A stretch of DNA of 64,000 bases from Neolentinus lepideus HHB14362 ss-1 (GCA_001632425.1 KV425555.1:330795-394794), one strand, 5' to 3'; positions 1-12,138 are shown, numbered from the stretch's first letter. Translations and numbers: made by a program. Notes: generated by a model not told the origin, from the letters alone.

Positions 1-2
1 GG

Positions 3-1181
3 AAGCACGACGCACAAGAGTCATTTATAAAAGATTCTGTCATGTTTGAAGGACTTTTCAAAGGTGTACAACGTCGCATGGTAGGGCTCGTATACATGGA
101 AGATACCGATCATGCTGAAGTTTTGATAGACCCAAGGCGAGGATAAACCAAGTCTGTCAGCAACCTTGATACAAGAAGCTGATCGGCATAAGTTGTCTGA
201 CCAGGAAAATGCGTGGCTGGCTGGGACGATGTAGTAAGTGACATGCACTGCAAACCTTGCATAATTCCACGTTCTACGATTCAGTGCGGCTGGAGCTGAG
301 ACGACATCCGGTATCATGGTCTGGTTGATGCTTGCGATGCTCATTTATCCAGAAACACAAAGACGAGCGCAGGCTGAACTTGACGCAGTCGTTGGACGTG
401 ATCGATTGCCATCCTTCACTGATTATGAGAAACTCCCGTATGTTCGAGCTATGGTCAGTATTTTGTTTAATATCTGTTTAGCATTAGTATCCCTAAAATA
501 TTCTCCAGGTCAAGGAGGCTTTGCGATGGCGACCAGTGGTAAGAACTACAATTTTTTTCACTGTGACTGGCTAAACGTGGCAACTCGACAGGCACCAGTC
601 GGTGTTCCCCATCGTTCCACGGAAGTACGTCGAATGCGCCTTCGACTTAGAAACTCGCGCTAATTTCAATTCTTGACTAGGACGATTGGTACGAAGGGAA
701 TTTCATTCCTGCGGGTTCCATAATTATTGCGAATGTCTGGTATCTTAATCACGACCCGAGGGTATATGGCGCGGATGCACATCATTTCAATCCTGCCCGT
801 CACCTTGACGGGAACGGCCAGCTGCTTCCTGGACCAGTTGATACAAAGGATGAGGGCCATGTGACTTATGGCTTCGGGCGAAGGATCTGCGTTGGCCGCC
901 ATATTGCTAATAATTCTCTATTCATTAACATCGCCGCGATGCTTTGGGCGATGAACATTGGACGTCCTGAAGATGAGAATGGCCAACCCATTCCCTTGGA
1001 TGTGGATGGTTGTGTTCATAATGGCGTAGTTGTGTAAGTTATCCACAAACGCACCCTACGTATGTAGTCCTACGCTGATCCATTTTTCAGTCGCCCTATC
1101 CCATTTAGGTGCCATATCACACCACGATTCCCCGAGGCAGCTTCAATCGTAGAACATCAACGTGAAATTCTTGATTTGTGA
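3..1181 (+). CDS. Cytochrome P450, 3' part only (cut by window start)
   Basis: Heme-thiolate monooxygenase of the basidiomycete type that resembles O-methylsterigmatocystin oxidoreductase-like P450s. The substrate cannot be told. Exons read as 3-65, 130-233, 285-453, 509-538, 592-624, 681-1033 and 1091-1181, and all phases join. Visible landmarks in order are the I-helix oxygen-activation motif AAGAETTS, the K-helix ExxR as EALR, the PHRSTE stretch, the PERF-like region (FNPARH) and the heme-binding loop FGFGRRICVG with its cysteine. The exon with EALR is only 30 nt long, so a simple frame scan misses the K-helix. The N-terminal membrane anchor and roughly the first half of the protein lie outside the window. 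No frame damage is seen in the part present. Confidence 0.88.
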
Positions 1182-1415
1182 GATCATCTGCATAAAAATA
1201 GCTCTTTGTCCCTCTTAAATACATGCACTCCCCATTGACGCAGCTGTGTACTATACTCATGATCGACCTATAAACTGAAACGAAAAGTGCATATGGACTA
1301 AAAGTCGAGGGTAGTAATCAAGCAGTAATACACGCGCAGAGAGATATCGAGAGTTACTGGACATGAATACGCCACGATGGAGACTGTCAGACTTACCGGC
1401 TATGATGGCGGACGT

Positions 1416-2472
1416 TTATTTCATCTTATTACTTACGGTCGGATAATGTATCTTTGAGGCCGATCTTCCGAGTGAGACTAGGCCTATCAGATCTCTTAGT
1501 ATAGTGCTCAGAAAATGATCTGTATAGTCTGCACCCAAAGACCAGTTAATCTTGTCCCATTTCACCTTCGTAAGATCAGCAGGATCTAAAAGTTTGGACT
1601 GCAGAACGGCCTCCAACAGCCGCTCGAGGTCTGCTTTGTCTTCTTCTCTCCACTTGTCCAGTACCAGTTCCCGAGCATCATCACGCTCGCATTCGGATAC
1701 GGCACGTAACTCGATCCTTGACTCACAATGATCCACCCTTCAGGTCCCCATCAGTTGTCTTTGGAAATAAGAGCTCATCCAAAGGAAGGTTGTCCTCCGG
1801 GTCCTTTACGGGAAGGTCACCTTGGTACTCGCGCATGAGTCCAACTGTATTCATGGCAGTCCGGGTGATTTGGGGAGGCACTGAAGCTAGTGGTGAAGAA
1901 ACTTCCTCTTTGACAGTGTACGGGTCCTCAGAGATAGATGCTTCGGATCAGGGAATGGGGGAGATGCCTTGAGGAAGGAGGTCGAGAAGGCGGCGCTTCC
2001 CTCGATCGGAGCGCACAGGACGTTCATCAGCGCTAAATGGAGCACTTGGCTCGTTGAGGATCTCAGGATTTATCACAGGAATCGTATACTGAACAAAAGA
2101 TGCCATAAGCATTTCGGACCGGTGGAAAGTGACTGCTATTACATGCCTCTGCCACTGGGTCTTTCGACGGCTCCTTGGACGCAGCTGAGACTATTTTATC
2201 ATCCAAGGGTTCTGGTGCAGTCGAGGGTTCGGCATCGTCTTGTTGCACTTCGAGTGGTGTACTTGCAACGGAACTTCAGCATTACGTCTGCGACGCTTCC
2301 TCCCACCGCCAGCGAGTGCCTGCTCATCACGCCGTCTTTTTGCTTCCTTCAACAATGCTGCCCGATATTTAAACCAAACCTGACAGGCCGATTCGTGTCG
2401 CGATAAACCTTCTGGTCTAGAGAAAGCCCTCTTGCAGACGCATCTGTAGCCTTCGTCAAAGTCAGTATTCAT
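1416..2472 (-). pseudogene. Decayed N-terminal piece of a Plavaka/KDZ-like transposase
   Basis: Three collinear blocks in different frames read on minus. First comes a zinc-finger-like start (YRCVCKRAFSRPEGLSRHE) followed by a KRRRR basic stretch. Next is an acidic, proline-rich linker ending in RGKRRLLDLLPQGISPIP. Last is a block with TAMNTVGLMREYQG, KDPEDNLPLDELLFP and a final ADLERLLEAVLQSKLLD stretch. This order (C2H2-like finger, acidic linker, GLxRxY and DPE motifs) is what I know from the N-terminus of KDZ/Plavaka transposases in agaricomycetes. A frameshift near 2240 and stops between the blocks show decay, and no catalytic core follows. The family call is from memory of the motif order, so it is moderate. 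Confidence 0.5.
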
Positions 2473-3254
2473 GGCCTACCGTCAGAGTCAAGAGCCAAAG
2501 CGACCGTTCCAAAAGAGATAATGTATCCGACATAGGGGGTTAGCAGTATCGAGCTAGGCAGAGCACAAGCATGCGATGAACGACAACACCACTGTACAAC
2601 ACTGCGCCCGGCAAATCTCACTCCCAGAGTGATGCGCCCGATCGGCCATGGAGCATTCCATAACTAGCACCGAAGCAATTGGCGTTCAGTAGAGGCCTGG
2701 CGGCATGCCTTGCGGGAAATGAAAGAGGACAGCCTGCCACCTGGAACGGGACATAAGCGCAAGCCTTAGCGGAACCAGTAAATGCAACTCACGTCGAAGT
2801 CACGAATGCCTCACCAAGACGACTTTACTCGTGCCATGAACTACTCAAGATCTCGAATGGCTCGTATGATATGCTATCCTTTGAGTAAACTTACGTACAC
2901 CTTGAATATATATCTACTTACATTTATACTTCACTATCCTACACCCTACTCCGCCGTGACCCGACAAAAAAGAAAGAAGAAATCGCAAGGCAGGAATCCA
3001 GTCCAGTCCGAACGCAGCGAAAAAGCTTCAAAACAACGGGTTCATTACTAACTATTAGAAAGCGACGAGAACGGGCAGGGGGATTATAACGATAATCTAG
3101 GCGACCAAACGAATGTGTGTGCGCGGGCATGCAGCCCAATCCAAGTCCAAGCATGTACACAGTAAACCAAAGTTGGGCGCGTTGATAGTGATAAATATGG
3201 AGTGTCTTTGTTGTCGCGAGTCTTCGCAGCAGTGAATCAGGTGAGCGTGGCGGA
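2473..3254. other. Intergenic, no gene seen
   Basis: Gap between the transposase relic and the 3' end of the GT61 gene. Frames are short and lack family resemblance. No repeat or RNA gene was recognised. Confidence 0.5.
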
Positions 3255-5510
3255 TCACGGAATCCGCCCCTCGATCCGGTCTTCGATGAGCTTCGCGACA
3301 TAGGGCCCATGCACCGGGATCTCCGTGCCCTGGAACCCCTCCGGGTAGTTCACGTGCGGCTGGTTCGGCCACGTATGCACCCTGCTACTCGTCAGCGCCG
3401 GCCCCGCAAAACATTCACAATATACAGAGGACACCCACGTATCATTCCACACCGCGAAATGCCTGTGCCCCAGTGCCCGCGCCGTCCACTCGTAATCATG
3501 CGCAAAGCCCTGCGGATAAAATATCTCAATCACCGTCGACCGCTCCGACGGCGGCATCAAAATGAGGTGCGACAGCCCGTTGCCGTGCACGCCGAGTATC
3601 ACCTGCACACCCGCCCCCGTCAGCGCCCACCAACCCCAAACCAAGCCGAACAGCACTCACCGTACTCCGACTGGCCATCCTCACCTGCTCGTCCCTCCCA
3701 ATTTTCTCCGCCTGCACGACATTCACCTCCCACCTCACCCCGCCCTCGCGATTCTTCCTCTCCACAAGCTCCTGCAGCGCCGCCACCAGCCCCTCGTGCT
3801 GCTCCTGCACGAGCCGCCTCCTCACCGCCTGCCGCGATATGTACGTGATCACCACGTCCCCCTTCTCCGCCGACAACAGCCCCTCCTCCCGCCCCGCCCC
3901 CGCGAACTTGACAACCCGCCGCCTTACGTCCTCCCACCACGCCGTGCCCAGCGCCGCCGGGTACGACAGCGCCGCCGGCCGCGGCGTACCCTCCGCCCAG
4001 TCGTACTCGAGCCCGCTCTGCCTGAGCAGCCCCCGCGCGCGCATATAGTAGTACGCCTCCGCCGCCGTGCGCTGGTTCGTCCCACCGCACACGGGGCCCT
4101 TGAACGCCGCGCTGCGGTCGACGAGCATCAGCGCGGGAAAGTGGTACGCGCGGCCGAGCTCGCCGGACAGCGGCTGCGTGTTGCGCACGCGGTCCTGCCA
4201 GTCCTCTGCGGTCTCGACGGCGAGCGAGGGGAACGCGGCGCGCAGGAAGTAGCCGTTGAAGCCTGGTTTGTCGCGCCACTCTGCGGGGCGCGCGTGTGCG
4301 AAGATCGCGCGGTCGAAGACGGGTACGGGCGGAGGAGACTGCGATGAGGAAGGGAGAGACTGGGAGGAGCCGAGGAAGAGGTTGTGGAGGGTGTCTTTGG
4401 CTGAGGAGTGAGGGGCTTCGTGTTGGGATTGCGCACCGGACCAGAAGGCCCACGTGCCAAAGAGAAGTTCGGCGACGAAGTGATAGTAGTGGTCGAGGAC
4501 TGGAAATAACGTGATCATCAGTATCGGGGCATGATAAGATAGAGATTGGTGGAAAACATTGAATGGGTGTGATGATGGAAGAGATCGGGTGGGGTATGTG
4601 TGTAACTACGTGGAGAGGAAAAAACTAGGAAGAAGTTTGTAAATATAGAACACGGGGAGCCCTGAGCTGGTACGGGTCCTCGGAGTGGAGGAAGCAAAGT
4701 ATGTGCACAGAGGAAGTTGATAGCACCGCGAGCGTGGTGGTGGCGGTGTAGATGAGGGGTAAAATCATGGATCTGGTCAAAAGTTAAAATGAAGTGGGGC
4801 TTACATTGCTGTGGATCGTTAAACAGTACCTGGAAGAATGTTAGCACAAGTAAGGAAGGATCGCCGCCCTCACTGCTTACCGTGCTCCCCTCGACCGTCC
4901 AAACCCTGTTCTCCGCCTCGCCCTCACGCTTGCTCCAACGCTTTTGTGCCTCTGCGGTGGATATAAAGTCGAGATCGTACTTGGTCGGCAGCCGCGCACG
5001 TATGTTCTCTTCCGAGTTTACCGCGGGCAGACCGGTGGAAGTGATATAGATCGGGTCTGGGAATTCAGAGGTGTCCTCATCGGAGACGACGAATATGGTG
5101 CCGTTGGACATGTAGGCATTGTGGAAGATGGTCCAGCCCGGTGCGTGGTGCGCGAGGGTCGTGCCGGGTAGCAGGGATGCGGTAGATATATCAAATGGCT
5201 TCTGCTCTGGTGCGGTCGGACTGAAGTGGAAGTCGTGTTTAATGAGGGGGCTGGAGTGCGAGTCGTGCTTAGTGGGGGGGCTGGAGTCGATGATGCGCTC
5301 GGGGGCCTGCTGGTCGAAGCGAGGGTTCTTGTCCTGAAGCTGCCAAGTGGAGTTGAAGGATGTGGAGACGACGATCTCGTTCTTTGAGCCGTCGTTGAAG
5401 CCGCCGGTGAGAAGGGAGAGAAGATGCATGGAGAAGGCGCCGAGGAGGATGAGGAAGGCATCGCGGCCAGAGAGACGGGTGGGGGCGCGCACGCGCAGGA
5501 TGCCCGGCAT
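3255..5510 (-). CDS. Glycosyltransferase family 61-like type II membrane protein
   Basis: Predicted Golgi or ER glycosyltransferase of the GT61 (DUF563) type; donor and acceptor are unknown. Exons on minus are 5510-4881, 4829-4805, 4499-3661, 3602-3439 and 3381-3255, 594 aa, with all phases consistent. Residues about 18-36 (FLILLGAFSMHLLSLLTGG) form a single N-terminal anchor after a basic stretch, giving type II topology. Family signs are DHYYHFVAELLFG near residue 220 and GVHGNGLSHLILMPP near 500, the usual GT61 HGxGL-xN-type motif. The intron between the 25-nt exon and the large exon is about 305 nt, long for this window. The 3' part is very GC-rich, which produces long antisense open frames that are not genes. 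I chose the first ATG of the frame as start because it leads directly into the anchor. Confidence 0.8.
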
Positions 5511-7073
5511 GGCGAAGGGAAAAGGAAAGGAAGGACTGGAGGGGGGCAGGTAGGAGGGAGATATGCGGCGAGAGATGGGGATGCATGGTGCAAGGAAAGC
5601 TGAAATATGAATCCTCCCAATACTGCACTACTGTCACGTCACACTAGATCCCATCACGGCCTCGTGCTATTACCCTGTCTCTCGGCCTATTATCGTGACT
5701 CGGCTGCTCGCAAAAATGTTTCAAAAATTAGTGAGTAGACAAGTTCTTGACGATCGGCTAGCTGCTAAACCGCTGTTTCATTCTTCGCAGAGGGCTACGT
5801 GGCGTCCTTTGTCGCGTTCGCATCCTGGCCGTGACAGTGCAACCACGCCGGCCTGATCTGCCGCAACATGAATCGGACCGTGGCTAGATTCTGTCCGACG
5901 ACGCTGCTCTGTAACGCCACTCATGTCACCTTTCTCCTGGCTCATAATTGGAACTATTCCCTGAGATTCGTCATGCAATGTCACATTCGGGGATTTCATC
6001 CATGCGGTACATCACATCTCGTGCTAATTCACCAGTGCCAGAGTTTCTCTGCCGAGCGGGTAGTCCATGCCGACACCAGATAACAAGACAAGCCAGTCAT
6101 CACTGCGGTATCAAGGTCGTAAGCATCTCGCAGGGCAGAACACCATCTGTCAATATTGTTGAACCGATGGCGGTGACGTGGTGAAGACATGGTCAGTTGT
6201 ACCCCTCCCGGGACCGACAAACTTTTTCGTCCAGGATGCCCATCGCTTCTTGCGGATCCACAACCTTAAGCTTGAGCCAGATATACTCGTTTAACAGGAC
6301 ACTAGATCGTATTCAAAGGACCGCTTTTCTGCTCAAAAGGTGGAGCTCTGATCCAGAAATGTTAGCCGAGACGCGTCTGCCAAAAGCGGTACCGGTATCC
6401 GACCTCCACATCCCTAAGTTGTAAAAAAGTAGTTCTTCTTCTTCGACCTGATTCTTGTTCAGCAAGCCTCTGTAGGTCCCTACGAGATGGCTGGTGCCGA
6501 ATTTATCGCTAAGCGTACCTTGCAGAGGAGACCGAAAATCAGGGGTACATTGTCTAGTCGGACTGATTCAGGAAAGTAGAGCTCTCCCGCAGGAAAGCTT
6601 TGGGTGCTGTAAATACGCTTTACCTACAAAGTTTGATCATGTTACTAATTGATGTGCAGACTTGCTCGGTCCTGGATATATCAAGACTCAATAAGTCCAT
6701 TGTCAACACTGCGGGGAAGTACTGAATTGATATCAATGAGAGTGCGAGAGGTGGTTTCCTTCCTTTGACCATCGCTTCCTGGCTTTGTTTTTGCGCGGGG
6801 ACCCACCCCGGACAGCCAACGAGTCTCCCTACGCTGCACCACACACTCTGACTGGCTCACAAACCTAATGAGATCGGTCGTCTTGCCATACAGAGGGGTG
6901 TTCGAAGCTTCGTGGATGATTCTGGCTTGCTGTAAGTCTGTCGGCCATTGTTCATAACGCTTGTAACTCTCGTCGAAGTTCGTACTATATAGTCACCCCC
7001 TTGCTCCAGACGTAACGGAGACATGCAATCATTCACAACCGTCGTCCACGAACGCCGAACTCCTCACTTACGT
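5511..7073. other. Intergenic, no gene seen
   Basis: About 1.5 kb between GT61 and the MATH-BTB gene. Frames are below 80 codons and none shows a recognisable motif. It may hold the GT61 promoter (upstream of 5510) and the 3' end of the BTB transcript. Confidence 0.5.
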
Positions 7074-8604
7074 TCACTTCTCCGCCAAGTGCTTGATCAG
7101 CGTCGTCAACATTTTCGTCGCGTGTTGCGGCGGCACGCCGTCCCCATCCACCGCGCGCCGCACGATATCGGGCACGCCCGCGACGACTACCGGCGCGCGA
7201 CAGTGCCGGAGTAACAGCGCCGTCTCGCTTTCCTCTACTTCGCTGTACCTGTCGGACACACGCACATGAGCGTCATGCAGGTAAAGTGCGGAACGGTGCG
7301 TGCCAGGATGCGAACTTGGTGAACGACTCTTCGAGGATGTTGTCTGCGGACAGGCCCGCCCGGATAGCGGTGATAGCCAAGGCCTTCAAGTCATCCAAGC
7401 CGAGCTTGGGAGGTCGCTTCGTAAGTACATAGGAGATACCTGGCAGAAATGGACGTGCTAGCTGACCTTGTCTGCCAGGCGGTACATGGACTTTGGGGAG
7501 CATCGAATCCCAGGATGCTGCTCGCCCGAGCTCGCCTTGGATGATCGAAGGGGTGAGAAGACGATGTGGCCCGTGTATAGGTACATAAGGTGCGCCTCGA
7601 GCCTGCTAACAACATCAGGGCCAACATCCGCTTTATAAATGATTACACACGTCGCGTGCGCTACGTCTTTCATCACGATGGTCCGGCCAAGGCCTGCTGG
7701 CTGAAATCCTCCTTCAAACTCTTTTGTCACTTGTACTTGTCGCTGGTCCACGCCCTCTTGGGAACCTTTGGTCTCATCGGCTTCCTCAAAATCTGTGAGA
7801 TCCGGCGGGTCCCCCAGATCGCTGTCGGAACTGTAGTCATACTCGGACACTTCGTCTTCGATTTCCGAGTCGAAGCTCGTCAACGTCGACTCGGAGAAGT
7901 CGCTCGAGGAGAGCACTATCACGGCGATATATATAAGTGGGTCTTTGCTAATTAGGTCCAGAGTACAATAATTATAACGCACAAGTGTTGAAGTACCCAG
8001 ACTTCTCTTTGAGGACGGCGCTGTTCACGAACAGTGGAAGCGGCTTGCGTGCTCCGCCATGGGGTCGGTGTTGCGAGTATGCCAGGATCCGTATGTCAGA
8101 AAACGCAAACGACCCACTGCGCACGGATATCTCAGATATCTTAGGAAGCCTTGTCGACTCGGGAAGTATGCGGTAGCTGATATTGACAGTAAAAGACAGG
8201 GACAAGGTCACCGGGGCGGGAGACAACATGGCAAAACCGGGCTGGTACGTAGCGATTTGAATCGGCCGCGAGTTTTGCACGTCGACTGCGAGGTGTTTGA
8301 CCAAGACGCCCTTGTCATGGCCGTCGCATTCGACCTCCAAAGTGCATGAATCGCAATCCGACAAGACGTTAGCGGGGTCAAAATGGATGCCCAGAACTCG
8401 GCCGTGCTGGCCGCTTTTATGAAAGCCGAAGCGCCAACCGAGACCGACTGGCCGAGAGAACGTAGGGTTCTCGGAACTGCTGCTGACGCCGTCTGGTACA
8501 GGAGTGGACGAGAAACCCACTCCTACTCTGATATAGCGAATATTGAAGGTAGCAGTGTGTTTGCGGCAAGTAACCCCCGCGTCAGATATTGCGACCGGCT
8601 CCAT
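7074..8604 (-). CDS. MATH-BTB domain protein (candidate CUL3 adaptor)
   Basis: Exons on minus are 8604-7983, 7915-7651, 7602-7467, 7404-7295 and 7248-7074, 435 aa. The N-terminal half is a MATH-like beta-sandwich (TATFNIRYIRVG through FTVNISYRILPE). The C-terminal half is BTB/POZ: KPLPLFVNSAVLKEKSGYF, MYLYTGHIVFSPL, then the fungal hallmark CSPKSMYRLADK and LGLDDLKALAITAIR. MATH-BTB proteins are known as substrate receptors of CUL3 ubiquitin ligases; that role is inferred here. The BTB is split by a long acidic Ser/Asp/Glu insert of about 60 residues encoded mostly by exon 2. The frame is open upstream to 8763, but M at 8604 fits the domain start better. The last intron has a weak donor (GTTCCG), so the junction after FASWHAP is the least certain. 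Confidence 0.72.
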
Positions 8605-8856
8605 GTCGATGATAGACGGGAGGATGATGAGCGAGAATGTAGCTTTAGCTACGCTGGAACCTTGAAGTAGCACACACCTGCAGGTAAACACGAGGTCTTT
8701 CACATAACAAAAGACTATTTTTGGGAAAGATGTTCTTTGTACTGCCATTTGATATAGCATCATTGTCTGGTATGATGTGAGACCGGGTTGACGCTGTGAT
8801 CGATATATTTACAGCTCGAATACGATAGGGTACAATCCTTTATGTTAGGATTATCT

Positions 8857-9820
8857 TCAAGCATAGCACAAGACACGATATTCCTAAACGATGAATACCA
8901 TGATAAACAAGCTGCGACGATGATAAGCCAACGGAGCACTTACCTTGATCTTCTTCTCCGACCCATCGTGTAGTACGAATGCCCCTGCACAACGAACGTT
9001 AAAGCACGAAGACGACATCTCACAGAAACAAATCCTAACTTACCATCAAGCACGGAGCTCGCCTTGCCTGGATGAGTTCCGTGATGATGGGCTTGGGCGA
9101 TGTAAATGGGAGTCAAATCTGGCTCATAGCCTCCCTCCACCGGTGTATGGCCGAGTGAGTTGACGTTCAGTTTTCCGGATGTTTCGACCCATTTCAAGTG
9201 GCTCATGTCGCCGATGAGTATCTCGTATGTTTCAACCTACGTAGACCTAGGTTAACATCACGTCTGGGTGGGGTACGCGCGGAATACACACGTTGTACTC
9301 GTTCTTCTTATACCCAACTGCGGCTCCCTTCTTGAGATGCGGGGATGCCTTTCCTACCACTGCACGGAATCAGTGGATCTCTGGACATGATACCGTGTCT
9401 CCGCTATTCATACGTACTTACACCACCCTATGCATCCAAACAAATGCTCGTAAACTTCTTATTCCATCTTAATACGAGTTGAACGACGAACGTCACAGTA
9501 AGCCCTAGCAATGTAGACAGGGTGGCCATGCTCCTCACCCCCCTGAATAGCGTTCTGCGGCATAACATGCCCATGATTTAGTACCCAGGTTACAGGCCCG
9601 CGAGGCCCGCTACGATAGAACTCTTCAGTGCGAGCCTGGGCGTCGCGGTACCAGATATGTAGTCCCTCAAGCTCCTTCTTTTTCTGCACACAGCGCCATT
9701 AGCATCCTCTCTCACGTCCGAGATTCATACGACCGGACGAACCTGTTCCTCGGATTTCTCGTGTCCGTGTACAGCCAGGTATGCAACTCCAAGCGCTGCG
9801 ACACTAGCTGCCAGCGCCAT
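8857..9820 (-). CDS. DM9-repeat (DUF3421) protein, short paralogue
   Basis: Exons on minus are 9820-9743, 9683-9492, 9427-9418, 9359-9292, 9236-9044, 8984-8944 and 8883-8857, 202 aa. It starts with a hydrophobic alanine-rich stretch (MALAASVAALGVAYLAV), then a charged helix, then two DM9-type repeats: TWVLNHG..YIARAY..GKASPHLKKGAAVG and TYEILIGDMSHLKWV..GKLNV..PVEGG..PIYIAQA..HPGKAS. DM9 domains are known as mannose-binding lectin modules in animals; a sugar-binding role here is an inference. A 10-nt exon (GGTGGTGTAA) codes for the Gly-Gly-Val turn. The paralogue 0.5 kb upstream has the same exon pattern, so the pair arose by tandem duplication. This copy lacks the CBM5/12 and linker exons. 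Confidence 0.78.
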
Positions 9821-10352
9821 TGTGGATGCTCAGGTTGATGGAAGCGATAGAGGCGATTGTTGACGGACTAGAGAGACCAAGTAGGATCCGCAGTAGGCAG
9901 GCACAGGCAGCCGTCCGAGGTAATGCATCCTTATCTGCGGACTGCCGCGAGATCATAGTTCGATCGTAACTCCCTAGTACCCACCGAGGGGTGCGTGAAG
10001 TTGCTCAGATCAGGATGTTTATAGTGTATTATATTTAGGGCTGAACCTGTTGTCAGTTGCTAGATGATAAAATCACTTGTCAAAAGAAAAAAAACAAGAT
10101 TATATATGTATATATATACATATAAGGCATCGGGCCGGTCTATCATGTAGTCAGGTTTCAGCAGATCTTCAGGACAGCGTCAGTCTCACTTCAGCACACC
10201 TGCGACTAGATTGTATTCCGGTAAGATGTGCACGACTACGTAAGAGACGTAGTGTGCATTGGTTAGGTTTCTTGAATTTCAAGCAGAGATATAAGTACAA
10301 CATTGGTGAGCGCTAACATGGCACCTTAGCCAGCTTCTGCATTTGGACACGC
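9821..10352. other. Spacer between DM9 paralogues, AT-rich palindrome
   Basis: Contains the presumed promoter of the short DM9 gene and the 3' flank of the longer one. An alternating TA/TG tract at about 10098-10122 is nearly self-complementary. No further gene is seen. Confidence 0.5.
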
Positions 10353-11799
10353 TTAGGCGTAGCAGAGCACACGGTATTCCTATCAGCCAAGTGTGAGCGG
10401 GGGTAAACGGTTGCAGTACTTCCATTCTCACCTTAACCTTCTTCTCAGTGCCATCGTACGTGATATACGCGCCTAGCATGTATCGTCAGAGCCGAACCAT
10501 CCAGACGTCCGCTCCAGAACTTTGACTTACCATCGAGGACAGCAGTCGCCTTACCCGGGTGAAGCCCCCCCTTATGAGGAGCCTGCGCGATGTAGATAGG
10601 TGTGCCGTCAGACTCGCGCCCGCCCTCGACGGGCCTGTAGCTCAACGTGCCGACGTTTAGCTTGCCAGAGTGGTCAACCCAGCGCAGGGCCCGCATGTCG
10701 CCGATAAGAATCTCGTAGGTGTCGAGCTATGCGGACTGCATCAGTATAAGCTGAGGAAACGAGAGACTGGACTGACGTGTATCTCCTCGTGGCGGTATCC
10801 GATGACCGCGCCTTTCTGGAGGTGAGATGATGCTTTGCCGATCACTATCCTCGTTATATTAGTGGTCAATTTGGGAATATGTGAATGTGACTACTCACTA
10901 ACACCACCCTAGAACCAGTCGTTAGAGTGAACTTTGGACATGATGGAGTTCGGACCGAGCTTACATCGTAGAAGGCCCTGCAAATGTAAAGTGGCTGGCC
11001 GTGCTCCTCACCACCATGGATAGCACCTCGAGGAATGTTCTTTCCGTGGACGAGAACCCAAGTAGTGGGAGCACTGGGCCCGTTGCGGTAGAACGCCTCA
11101 GTACGCTGCTGGGCATCGTGCAGCCAGTTTTGGAATGCCCAGACGCTCGCCTTTTTCTATAAACCACAATATTGGATTAGATCAGTGTATCAGGAATAGA
11201 GTAAGGCAAAACACGTACCTCTTCCTCGCTCTTGCCGTGTTCCTTGTATGCGAAATAGCCAGCACCGAGCGCTGCGACACCTGCCAAGAGACCACCGCCG
11301 ATCTATGACTGCAGTTAATATGTTGGGCAGTACTGGCATGCTTCGGAGCTGCTTACCTCGAGCTGCTTCTTGCGCTCATCGTCCAGCTCCCACCATTGCT
11401 TCTTTCTCTCCTCGTGGTGGATCTGAACCTGCTGGGACGATTGCTGGTTCCATGGCTTCTGGTCGCCGCCTGACATACGAAAGTTGCATCAACAATCCTA
11501 TGAATATCAGGAGCAGCTTGGTACCTTGAGGCTGGGAGTAGGCTGGCTGGTAACCGCCCTCCTGATGCTTCTGCTGCTGCTGGTCTTCACAAGCTGCCTC
11601 GACGACCCGCCCCCAAAGAGCCGGGGTGACGGGTGGGGTCCAATCAGACTGATCAGGAGCTGCAATCAGATATCCATCTTTATACGATGTATACACTGTA
11701 CCTGAGAGCAATGGGGCTGGATGATCTTATACTGGACACCTTGTGTAGGAGCCGTCCGTCAGATCAAACAGAGTAGAACTAACATTCAAGCCGTACCTT

Positions 11800-11804
11800 C
11801 GTAG
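11800..11804. repeat. Target-site duplication CGTAG, left copy
   Basis: Directly abuts the left CACTG terminus. An identical copy abuts the right terminus at 15715. Only one copy is needed for the host exon. Confidence 0.85.
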
Positions 11805-11825
11805 CACTGCGGGAAGTAGACCCAC

Positions 11826-12040
11826 TTGTGCGGAGTGCCAAAGCCACTTCTCAGCAAGTGCCCAAGGCACTAACATTGAGTGCTATGCCTCGTCTTGCGA
11901 CACTTGTCGGAAGTGCCTTGGGCACTGCTTTCTTAAGTGCCTAAGGCACTGAGTGGGACATTTCTCCTATTGTACTTTAGTGCCCGAGGCACTTGCATTG
12001 AGTGGGTAGTGCCTCGGGCACTTCTATTTAGTGGTATAGG
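11826..12040. repeat. Left subterminal palindromic repeat array
   Basis: At least six variants of a palindrome with core AGTGCC(T/C)NNGGCACT, for example AAGTGCCCAAGGCACT, AAGTGCCTAAGGCACT and AGTGCCTCGGGCACT. Both half-sites recur at irregular spacing. Such arrays in transposon ends usually bind the transposase; that function is inferred. Confidence 0.75.
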
Positions 12041-12112
12041 TACCCCCTCGGGACTGCCCCTGGCGCTCGAAGCTAGTCGTCTATATGTACACTCGACCTG
12101 TCACCCATTTTA

Positions 12113-12138
12113 AATAGTAATAATATATTATTATTATC
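12113..12138. repeat. AT-rich palindrome inside the element
   Basis: The sequence AATAATAATATATTATTATT is a perfect inverted repeat that could extrude as a hairpin. It lies just inside the left subterminal array. Confidence 0.5.

Noticed and set aside
3562..4516. Long open frames on plus and in a second minus frame opposite the GT61 gene
   Set aside because: Arg/Pro/Ala-rich translations caused by high GC at third positions of the true minus gene. No family motif.
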